From NCBI GenBank assembly GCA_003999685.1, contig CP021226.1, positions 62,001 through 126,000 of the forward strand: 64,000 nucleotides of DNA. The letters are read 5' to 3'. Numbering within the stretch: the stretch's first letter is position 1; each line of letters opens with the position of its first letter. Origin of the DNA: Taiwanofungus camphoratus (lineage: Eukaryota; Basidiomycota; Agaricomycetes; Polyporales; Taiwanofungaceae). Made by a program: the position numbers and the translations under genes. Shown here one piece after another: positions 55,301 through 64,000 of the stretch. The notes under the pieces are model-generated. The model did no database searches. It was not told the DNA's origin and saw only the letters and a program-made list of their open reading frames with translations.

Positions 55301-57022
55301 GATCCCAGAGATCTCCTCGGTGATAATCTTGATCCGCTCAGGAAGATCCAGCGCAAGCCCAGTTCCAGTGGCAGCAATAGAGTTGTCATTCAAAAGTCTG
55401 CCAGCACCCGAGTCCGCTTCCGTGATGTGGCCCTTCGAATCCCGGTATCGATCTGGTGAAACACCGAGCGCAAACGCATGATCGGCTTCGCGTCTGCTGA
55501 GTAATCGCAAGACAGAGAAACCGAGGGGTGAGGTGCACTACGGAGATAAACGGCGTGCCAGAAGCGCGGACCAGCCCATTCACCAATTGACAGAGTAGAT
55601 ATGAACGAGAGCACCGTGAAAACCAGGGATTCTGCCGCGGGAAAGGGACGTATCATTGTCTGTGAGAACACCAGTTTGCTTCTCTTTAGCGCCTCGACGG
55701 AAGCCCGAATCCTTGCAGATGATGAATGTCAACGGTGAACCACAGGACGAGCGGTGGTAGCGTAGCCGATTGAGCATGCTATTGTCGGATGGTTTTGACT
55801 CGGGAAACGGCATATGATAGCGTGGAACCGGCAGGCGAGGAAATGAAGCTTGATTGTTTGATTCAGAACTACAAGCCGCCGGATGCTCGCCGCGGACACG
55901 TGTATGTCTGGCCCTTTCGCTGCAGGTGAGCTTGCGCAACCAGTCTTCAAATTAACGAGCGCTTTTGCGTCGGAGTGAAATTCTGGACGCACTGGACTGA
56001 CTTCTAAAGACGTTAGAAACATCGGAGCAAACGTATGGGGGGGGGACTGGCTGAATGTGACTAGATGCTGTACATGAAAGCAGTCTGTAATTTAGATATG
56101 GTTGTCAGGCCATATCAGTTTCCAAAGAACTATCTCGACGTCAAGTGAGGGCCAGATGCTAAGCTCGTAAACATTGATTGTACGGGGGCAAGAAGAGAAT
56201 TGACGAGCCATATTTCAATTCGACGGATAATGAGACGAGTAGGCGCCATACTAGTAGGAGCAAAGTGAACCCACGAGTTTGCGACCCAGGTTAGACTCAT
56301 CGCAGATTCAAATGTTTTCCAATGACATCGCCCCGATATCGACACACTGAAGAGCGGGCACCGTACCTGTGGTACCTGTATCTCTGAAACAGCCAGTTCA
56401 TCCGTCATAGCGACGAGGTGCATGTCACATTCACAGAGCAACTTCATACTTTGGGATGCGCATGAGCCATTGGCTAATGTCATGGTGAGGCCCATTGCGG
56501 AGCATGCGTGGGTTTTCTACAGTCTCTCCATGCACGCCACAGTGGACGGAATCAGAGCAAATAAGACTCCAATAGTGAGAACCAGGGAGACAAACTTGAA
56601 AATCAGAGACAGCAAGACATATCCGATGTCGACGGGAGTCGGTCAGGTTTATTCGTCAGAAAGTTCATGATAGCCGACAGAAGGCATTTTCCCCCAATCA
56701 GTAGTTGGATCCGTATTAGTCCAACCAGTTTGCAGCAGACTGACTAGGAATGTTGTTGGAGTATTTTGAAGCGCTTTCGGAATGTCAGCCCGGGAACTTG
56801 ATCGCAGACTCGAAGAGTCAGGGAACTCTATTGCGTAAACATGTAGGTCAAAACAGGTGCAAATAATATACCCGGAGGATCCCGAGCCGTCTCCGGCGAC
56901 AGCGAGCGACCAATCGTCAGAGACCGTTTGCTCATCGACCACGACGATGTTCAGACCATCGTCGTCGCCCTCTCGTGCGTTCCCCTTCTTTAGTCCATTC
57001 AGGCTCCGATAATTGACGGTGG
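52398..57022. other. Long spacer, GC-rich to about 54.5 kb, no gene resolved
   Basis: No convincing gene. 52.5-54.4 kb is GC-rich with overlapping false frames and a CGACTCG tandem near 52755-52785. A G-rich run lies at 54454-54476. From 54.8 to 56.9 kb the composition is ordinary, and a few minus-strand segments look membrane-like (GYVLLSLIFKFVSLVLTIGV near 56.57 kb; ESLVFTVLSFISTL near 55.61 kb). They are bounded by stops and may be a decayed multi-spanning protein gene. Confidence 0.4.
54454..54476 (+). repeat. G-rich tract, G-quadruplex candidate
   Basis: A run of G-tracts separated by single A residues (GGGGGAGGGGGGAGGGG-type) fits a G-quadruplex pattern. Confidence 0.6.
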
Positions 57023-59139
57023 ATGGTCCGCTTTTCTACGCTTGCAGAGATATCGCGGCCATTCAGGGCCAAGCTTCGTCGCACTTTCGCGACGGTGCAG
57101 GATCCACCTGTCCGTCGCTACGGTGGGCTGAAAGACCAGGATCGCATTTTCACCAACGCATACTGCAGGCATGATCACGGCCTCAAAGGTGCCATGGTGA
57201 GCAAGCCTTCTTGGACCATGACGTGCGCAGAAGCCGTCTAACGTTACACACCCATAGTCTAGGGGTGACTGGCACAAGACGAAGGATATCATACTTAAAG
57301 GTGATTCTTGGATCATTCAGACCATCAAGGATTCCGGGCTCCGTGGGCGTGGTGGTGCCGGCTTCCCGAGTGGTTTGAAGTGGAGTTTCATGAACAAGCC
57401 AGGATGGGAGAAGGATCCCAGGTAAGTTGCACGTCAAATCAGTTATACTTCTGTTCTGTGCTCTCTCGCGGACGCGGTGATTCAACGGCGGCTTTTCGCA
57501 AAACTCAACATAAAGAGGACTGTTGGTTTGGTTCTCCGTTGTTAGATTAATTCGGTTCAGTAGAACTTATTCGCAGCCAAGTTCAGACTGGGCCCCACGT
57601 CAGTCAAAGACAGTTCTTTTCCGTTTTCCTCGTATTTGTTCGAGTTCAAATTGGGTGTCAATACGCTCCATTCAGAGTTATAAACTCTTACTCTCCTTTT
57701 ATTCCACTTGATCCCAATGATACACCCTGCGTCATCGCGCCAGGGCATTGTTATGACTCAATTTTCTTCTGAAATTACTTGACACAAGTTCTCAGAGTAG
57801 CTAACGATTTGTCATAGACCCCGCTACTTGGTCGTGAACGCCGATGAGGGAGAGCCGGGCACGTGCAAAGACCGCGAGATCTTGCGTGGTGACCCGCACA
57901 AGTTGATTGAGGGTTGCTTGGTCGCAGGGCGCGCGATGAATGCGACTGCTGCATACATTTATATTCGCGGCGAGTTTTTCCAGGAGGCTTCCCACGTACA
58001 GCAAGCCATCACGGAGGCGTACAAGGCGGGTCTACTCGGAAAGAATGCGTGCGGGAGCGGGTACGCGTTCGACGTGTACTTGCACCGCGGTGCAGGCGCG
58101 TACATTTGCGGAGAGGAGACTGCTCTGATCGAGAGTCTCGAGGGAAAGCAAGGCAAGCCGCGCCTGAAGCCCCCGTTCCCCGCCGATGTTGGTCTCTTTG
58201 GCTGCCCCACTACAGTCGCAAACGTCGAGACCGTCTCCGTTGCTCCCACAATCTGCCGCCGCGGTGCGGCATGGTTCGCTGGATTTGGCAGGGAACGCAA
58301 TCAGGGCACCAAGCTGTACTGCATCAGCGGACACGTGAATAATCCGTGTGTCGTAGAAGAAGAGATGAGTATACCCTTGAAGGATCTGATCGAGAAGCAC
58401 TGTGGTGGCGTTAGGGGTGGTTGGGATAATCTGCTCGGTATTGTTCCTGGCGGAAGCTCCGTCCCAGTCTTGCCGCCTAGCAAGTGCGCAGAGGTCCTGT
58501 GAGTTGTGGTCATGTCTCTTCTGTATCCGGGAGACCGAATCTTTAGCAGGATGGACTACGATTCCCTTAAGGATGCGCAGTCCGGTCTCGGCACGGGTGC
58601 CGTTATCGTCATGGACAAGAGCACTGACATTGTCAAGGCCATCGCCCGCTTTGCCGACGTACGTTCCTTCCTATCCATCGTGTGTAACCAATTTTACGAC
58701 ATTTTCGCTAGTTCTACAAGCACGAGTCGTGTGGACAGTGTACGCCCTGTCGTGAAGGCACGACATGGATGATGAACATGATGGACCGGTTTGTCGAGGG
58801 TCGCGGCCACCTGCGCGAGATCGACATGCTTCTCGAACTCACGTGCGTCATCTGCCATTCTAAGTGATTCGTAGTTGCCAAGTATCCCCTCTCCTCATTT
58901 CCAGGAAACAAATCGAAGGCCGTACAATTTGTGCGCTTGGCGATGCGGCGGCTTGGCCCATCCAAGGTCTCATGCGCCATTTCCGCCCCGAGGTCGAGGC
59001 GCGCATCACAAAGTTCCGCGCTGAAAATGGACCCGTCCTCTTCGGCGGGCGGTTGAAGAGCCAGACGGATTCTACCCTCGCGATTCCCGACAATATGGGC
59101 GCCAATCTGCCCGAAGTGGGCGCCCCGGAGGTGCGGTGA
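57023..59139 (+). CDS. NDUFV1: NADH:ubiquinone oxidoreductase 51-kDa subunit (complex I)
   Basis: Mitochondrial complex I subunit that binds NADH, FMN and one 4Fe-4S cluster (NDUFV1/nuo-51). An N-terminal basic stretch ([20 protein letters not shown]) suits a mitochondrial presequence. Conserved blocks in order: [28 protein letters not shown] (FMN/NADH-binding glycine loop), [82 protein letters not shown] and [11 protein letters not shown]. The cluster motif is [12 protein letters not shown] with its fourth Cys in [12 protein letters not shown]. The last exon ends [10 protein letters not shown]. All cofactor ligands are intact. Intron 57422-57817 is about 400 nt, far longer than its neighbours, because it contains a MITE. 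The stop is TGA 59137-59139. Confidence 0.96.
57561..57670. mobile_element. MITE, TAGAGCGTATTCGCA family, diverged copy 2, in an NDUFV1 intron
   Basis: About 110 bp sharing with the copy at 52276 the end TTATTCGCAGCCAnGTTC, the core TGGGCCCCAC and a right end CAATACGCTC. Its inverted repeats are worn (TAGAACTTATTCGCA against TGTCAATACGCTCCA). It sits wholly inside an intron and does not touch splice sites. Confidence 0.78.
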
Positions 59140-59884
59140 GTTCAGACAAGGTTGTGAAGGTGGATGGAAGAGACCGAAAGGAGGGGCAAGTGTGGTTGTG
59201 CGTCCCTTCTGTATCAGGTATATGTCAATTTATCTTGTCCGGATTTCATTCGTGTTTGTTGTGAGTCGATCTCTGTGTGGAACTACCCTTTTTACCGTTA
59301 AGTGGTCGCAGCTGTCATGAGCAGTGAGCACTCGTGGTATTTGAGAGCGTGGTTCTTTGTCTGTGCGAAGGCCGTGCGTCATGTAGACAGCACGTCTGTC
59401 CAAATAGGTCGGAGCAGAGGCATTAGGCGACACGATGATCATCGATTGGCAACATCTCTATATTGGCTTGGATATGATTCTGATAACCTCAGGAAGGATT
59501 GAGAAGGTTGAATGATGTCTACGTCCAGTAGCTTCACCAGATATTGTGTTCGTAAGGTAATGATCGTTGTTGGACTGGATACACTGACATTCATCGATGA
59601 CAAGCCCTCATTTCGTCATGAATTTGCCTGTTAAGTTGCCAACGAAACTTCTCCTGGTGCTCAAAAGGGAGTTAGCTCGGGTCTGTAAGTGCATACGTAT
59701 CGGCTAATCAGCTTGCAATTCTTCAGGTCAGCTCAGTATTTCATCGGCCAGGTGCAAGGACTTCTGGGAGTTTACGTATAACCCTTGGGGTGTGCGGAGC
59801 CGTACACGTTGCTCATAGGCGCTGTAAAAACAAGTTCCGATTGCAAACCATTTCACTCTTTCCACAATTTTACAGAGATTTACC
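59140..59884. other. Intergenic
   Basis: About 740 bases holding the NDUFV1 3' end and the BTB gene promoter. Short frames only. Confidence 0.5.
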
Positions 59885-61251
59885 ATGAGGCAGGACAAGA
59901 AACCCAGCATAAGCGACTCTGTTCAGTCTGCACTCGCCGATTCTCTTGTTCATGGCGACTTCACTGATGTTAAATTCTTCCTCTTCACTCGGCGATTTCG
60001 CTCTGGACAAGTAGGAAAACCGCTCCCATTGTACGCGAACAGCGCTGTCCTGAATGCTGCATCGCCATATTTCAGTGGTTGTAGGCTATAATGATAGAAA
60101 AGTTGGTGCTCGGTATTTATTCTCATCCTTGTCTTGCAGTGCTCTCAGGCGGGTTTAGAGAGAGTCGTGGAACAAAGCGCGACGATGAATTTCCCGCGAA
60201 CCAGTCCCCCATCTCGGACACGTATGGCTACGATTCCGACAGTGATCTTGGCGATGACGATGACGATAAGCTGGACATCTCGCATGATGCACGACAGGAG
60301 CTTCCGAACAAGGTATGTTATCTCATTCTGAACATGTATGGACCACATGTGGTCTTGTCAGGGGATTACCCACGCCGGCAGCCGCATCATATGAAATGAA
60401 TGGCCATAACATGATCTTGTAGAAATGCCCTGTGAATGAATCGGACCAAACATCAGTACCTTCGACCTCCGAAACAGTGCAAGAACCTGATGGTAATTCG
60501 ATCTGCACAATAGTCATAAGAGACACAGCATTCATGACGTCAGTTCATGCAGCTTCCGGATATCCGCATGCATTGATCAATATACTCCTCCACAGTTGGC
60601 AATCGCTTGTATTTTACCTATACACAGGACAACTAAACTTCGCACCACTAAAGTCGCAGGGAGCGCGTTTTCTGGCTACAGAAACCGAACTACCTCTGTG
60701 TTCTCCCAAGTCCATGTATCGCTTGGCAGATAAGGTAGGTCTCCATCGGGTGTTTAAAGGTACATCTAAGCCGATTATGATTCAGCTTGGACTCGATGAA
60801 TTGAAAGAGCATGCATTGGAAGACATTCGGTCGAAATTGTCTACAGATAATGTTTTGGATGAGTTATTTAGTCAATTCACGTCTAGGTATGCTTTCATGA
60901 GGGTTTAACGATTTCAGTGGGTTGATGCCATCTCAATTTCTTCCAAGGTATCCTGATGTTATGGAAGTGGAGACAGCCTTTCTTCGCAAAATACGCGTTA
61001 GTTCCGACGTAATGCCGCTATTACAACAAAAATGCGAAGCCATCGCTGGAGGCTATCTACCGCACGCTGCCGGCGCCCTCATGTCTGTTTTCGAAATTCG
61101 GCTCGCAGATGAACAGAGTACACTTACAAAGGAACCAACCTCACCCTCTGATATTAGTCTTGGCGTTCCAGTTGTCGAGCCTGCTTCGCCTTTTCGGATT
61201 TCTAGAAGAGGTCGTGGTTCTAGGCACACAGTACGTGGAGGGTACTCATGA
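59885..61251 (+). CDS. BTB/POZ domain protein
   Basis: Basidiomycete BTB protein, probably an adaptor for protein interaction or for a Cul3 ubiquitin ligase. The product starts MRQDKKPSISDSVQSALADS. It continues with VHGDFTDVKFFLFTRRFRSG and LPLYANSAVLNAASPYF, the conserved BTB core, then an acidic insert (YDSDSDLGDDDDDKLD), TIVIRDTAFMT, and a second BTB part LVFYLYTGQLNFAPLKS with PKSMYRLADKVGL. After these comes an alpha-helical C-terminal region (DELKEHALEDIRSKLSTDNV) and a Ser/Pro tail ending RHTVRGGYS. The BTB fold is split by the acidic insert, a common form in mushroom BTB families. Five or six exons. Function unknown. Confidence 0.83.
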
Positions 61252-61468
61252 AGACTGCCGACGAATGCCAGACCCTCACCAGTATGATCATATCACTCAA
61301 GATATTCAGAAATAGATAACTTCAGAGAAAGCTACAGGAGGCTTTGAGAGCGATCAATGTAATTGTATGACAATTCCCAGGAGACACTCGTTAGTCGAAC
61401 GCATAACCACCGCAGATATTGATCTAATACAACATCGATACAAGCTATAAGCTCACAATATCTAAGAA

Positions 61469-62691
61469 TCAATAAGGGTGGATCGTACACACCGATTGAC
61501 CTGTTGGCAATGTCAGGCATGCATCGGCAAGGCAGATAGTAGCAGCAAGGAGAGAAGCATACCAGTAATAAATGCAGCATCCTTTGATACTAGGAAAGAT
61601 ACAGTCCCAACGACATCTCTCGGCTCACCATTGCGGCCAAGGAACGTTGTACCTATCAACTTGATAAGTCGCATTGTTCGTCAGTCTAATTCACTGCTCT
61701 TAGGTTATCACTAGCAAAAGCGCACAGATTTCATCCAGGAGCCTGTCAGTGATCCGTTCCTTTGTGTCGTTGCCTCATCCATTCCTCTTACTGCAGTGCA
61801 ACAATCCGAAGATATATGAATGATGGATCAGTGAGAAGTTCTTGTAATATCTCACTACGCACGCATCACTGTCTCGATGGCCCCAGGGGAGTAGGCGTTG
61901 ACGGTTATGCCAAATTTGCCATATTCCATTGCTGTATATGTAACCGCACAAATTAGCAGAACAACGGGGTATTGGTATTGTCTCACCTGCACTTTGTGTT
62001 AACCCTCGAATGGCGAACTTTGTGGAAGAATAGACTGCATTCTCTGCCAACCCTACAAAGCATGGTGAGAATTTTTATGCCATCGGACGTTCAGCAAAGG
62101 CTCGACCTTTTTTGCCAGCCACTGAGCAAGCACCCAAGATACGACCACCTCTGCCTTGTTTTATCATTTGTACCGCGGCGTACTTGTAGCAAAGGAAGGT
62201 TCCTCGCTGGTTGACATTGACTAGGCGATCAAAGTCTTCTACCGTTGCTGATTTATTCACGTTCAATCATTGGAAGGAGAACCATGCTCAAGCAAAAACT
62301 TGAAAAGTTACTTTCATGAAAAGGTCTGCTCAGTCCAACTCCGGCGTTGGCAACCATCTGGCAGAAATTTCGGTCAGTAGTTTTTTTGAATTTCCGGTCC
62401 TCTTAGACAGAGTTCAGTACTCACAACATCCAACCCGCCCCATTCCTTTACCACAGCACCAACCAATTCCTTCACATCTTCCTCCAGAGACACATCACCT
62501 AATATTTGCAGGGTCCGTCTGTCTGTGCGTTGTTTGATCTCTTCAGCTACCGCCAACAAGCTTGCTTCGGTGGAGGGAAGGTCGAATAAAGCAATATTGA
62601 AACCATCCTCTGCTAGTCGTATAGCAATAGCACGCCCAATGCCGTTGGCTGAACCGGTGACAATCGCAGTGCCTTTAAGCTCAGTTGCCAT
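61469..62691 (-). CDS. Short-chain dehydrogenase/reductase (diacetyl/acetoin reductase-like)
   Basis: NAD(P)-dependent classical SDR. ATG 62691 gives MATELKGTAIVTGSANGIGR, with the TGxxxGIG nucleotide-binding loop. Then come FNIALFDLPST, LGDVSLEEDV, MVANAGVGLS (NAG motif), VNVNQRGTFLCYKYAA, GGRILGACSVAGKKG with the catalytic Ser, AVYSSTKFAIRGLTQSAG with YxxxK, YGKFGITVNAYSPGAIET, and FLGRNGEPRDVVGTVSFLVS. The full catalytic set N-S-Y-K is present. The last exon, joined by a GT-AG intron, reads GQSVCTIHPY and stops at 61469, shorter than the usual GQSIxVDGG end, so the C-terminal strand is altered or the final exon is mis-chosen. Closest in pattern to diacetyl reductase, but SDR substrates cannot be told by eye. 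Confidence 0.87.
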
Positions 62692-63406
62692 CCTGTGGGA
62701 GATTCTAGCAGACAAAACGTAACAGCCCTGTTATATTGGCGGATAGGATGGTTATTATATACTTACCCAGAACCTTCTTGGCTTCGGTACTAGAACCCTC
62801 AGTTTCAAACTCACCATATCATATATAACTTTACTTCCTGTCTCTGAGGTGTCTGTTCGGCGAATTCTCTACTCCGAGCTTGCCCTGCAATCATATCCGA
62901 AACAAGGGCATACCTATGCGATTCAGGAGCATGTACAAGCCACATAAAGTCAAATTTGCTCTGACAAGGAAGCCATTTCTTGATTTTGGACACGATCACG
63001 GCGTTCCGACCCGTCCACCAGTCACGGGTACATGTATTTGACGAATCCTCTTCAATCTGAATTGCACATTGTATCGCGTTCCCATGTTTGCCACAAGTTC
63101 AATATGACTTTGTTCGGGAGCACAACCTGGGCGTACTCTCAAAAGCAACTGATGAGTTCCAAGTGAGGGCCAGGCCAGGCATCAAAACCCTGTTCGACGT
63201 TTTGTTACAAATGCACATGGTGGTTGCTTCCATGCCGCTGTGCAATGGGATAATTAAGCTGTCAGCGGGTAGCCGTCATATGATTAGTGTCCACTCCACT
63301 TGTCAGTAATACATTGAGCGTGATGTGTACGAGACGCATCCCTACGTGCACACAAAAGTTCCACCCTTCTGAAGAAACGTCTCACTGGTTCACTTGCTGC
63401 TCCGTC
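62692..63406. other. Intergenic
   Basis: About 700 bases between the SDR start and the 3' end of the beta-galactosidase gene. No feature recognised. Confidence 0.5.
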
Positions 63407-64000
63407 TTACTGTGTTAAAGTGCGTGCCGACCACGGAGGATTGTTAGTGGCGATTGGTCCAACCCCTCCTTCGAGAACATCGTCTACCACGAGTTCTAGG
63501 GTGGGTGACACTGTAGTGTTCTCTAGGGCCCAAAGGGCTATAGCAACAGTACTGTTGAGGATTAACTACTGTTAAGTCCAGTTTATGTTATTGTGGTGGG
63601 ACATCGACTTACTTCGTACCGTTGTAGTCAAGGATGCCTTGAGGGACAGGGAACTTCGATTGAGGCCCGATATTTGCAACCCGCTGAACCACAATATTAG
63701 CATCAATCTACTGTACGTGCTGCAGGCATACCTTGCCATAATTCCATCCATTGACGAACAGGAGCGCTCGATAAGGCTGATTGGTGGTATCAAATTGGAA
63801 TGACATCAAAACATCCGTCTCTGTAGGTAAAGAGAGGTTGAAGGTAGTGACGAAAAACCCAACACCTGGACCACCAGAGGGCAAGCCTTCGGACAGTGCT
63901 CGTTCCGTCCAGTTTGAGGTGTCAAAGCCAGGTAAATGCCAGCCTTGACGTTCGCCGAAAAGACCGCCTTCATTGAGAATGCCACGGGTCTTGTCTGGAT
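63407..64000 (-). CDS. Beta-galactosidase (GH35), C-terminal part, cut by window edge
   Basis: C-terminal beta-sandwich part of a fungal GH35 beta-galactosidase, which releases terminal galactose from plant wall polymers. The frame from the right edge reads TRGILNEGGLFGERQGWHLP, GFDTSNW, VGFFVTTFNLSLPTETDVL, PYRALLFVNGWNYGK, RVANIGPQSKFPVPQ, GILDYNGTN, VAIALWALEN and LELVVDDVLEGG, ending WSARTLTQ at TAA 63409-63407. The VNGWxYGK, NIGPQxxFPVPxGIL and LWAxE blocks are characteristic of LacA-type enzymes. Two or three short introns interrupt this part, one exon being only about 30 nt. The catalytic domain and signal peptide lie beyond the window. Confidence 0.92.

Noticed and set aside
55390-56700. 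Membrane-like segments on the minus strand (GYVLLSLIFKFVSLVLTIGV and ESLVFTVLSFISTL)
   Set aside because: Each is bounded by stops within 35-90 codons and no donor/acceptor chain joins them. At best a decayed gene, so no gene was called.

Overview
The window is nuclear DNA of a filamentous basidiomycete, most likely an Agaricomycete (a wood-decay polypore-like fungus would fit, but this is inference). The evidence is dense short introns of about 50-70 nt with GT..AG ends, small and micro-exons, and typical mushroom gene families: a multi-spanning membrane family, a FunK1 kinase relic, a basidiomycete protein kinase and a BTB protein with the LPLYANS signature. About twenty intact genes lie on both strands with no operon logic.

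Left part (1-24 kb), mostly housekeeping: the 3' part of ALG11 (N-glycan mannosyltransferase), an FMN alpha-hydroxyacid dehydrogenase, a CCDC25/NFACT-R protein, a small putative single-pass protein, a LEA2-like type II membrane protein, a membrane-anchored pepsin-like protease with a long cytosolic tail, an AKAP7/ASCC1-type 2H phosphoesterase, the Rho1 GTPase, an O-fucosyltransferase-like glycosyltransferase and a PHO84-type phosphate transporter with a CACGTG box upstream.

Middle (24-45 kb): a phospholipase B, a seven-TM-like membrane protein, a Ser/Pro/Asp-rich protein with a conserved C-terminal domain, a nested pair of MITEs, a secreted CE1-type esterase, an aldehyde dehydrogenase, a basidiomycete-type kinase, decayed ORFs and a tetraspanin.

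Right part (45-64 kb): a frameshifted FunK1 kinase pseudogene, then a GC-rich block of about 6.5 kb (48-54.5 kb) holding one clear gene, a dual-specificity phosphatase, among minisatellites, G-rich runs and a MITE. After it come the complex I 51-kDa subunit with a second copy of the same MITE family in an intron, a BTB/POZ protein, a short-chain dehydrogenase and the C-terminal part of a GH35 beta-galactosidase that runs off the right edge.

Rho1, the tetraspanin, the O-fucosyltransferase-like enzyme, ALG11 and the anchored protease all bear on the cell surface and secretory route. The esterase, phospholipase B, beta-galactosidase, ALDH and FMN enzyme suit a saprotroph. They do not form a recognisable cluster. 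I did not find a convincing undescribed multi-gene system. The most unusual items are the nested MITEs, the MITE family shared by an intron and the GC-rich block, two micro-exons (12 and 17 nt), the anchored protease with its tail and the multi-frameshift kinase relic. Splice sites were chosen by eye from reading frame and family conservation, so exon edges are provisional.
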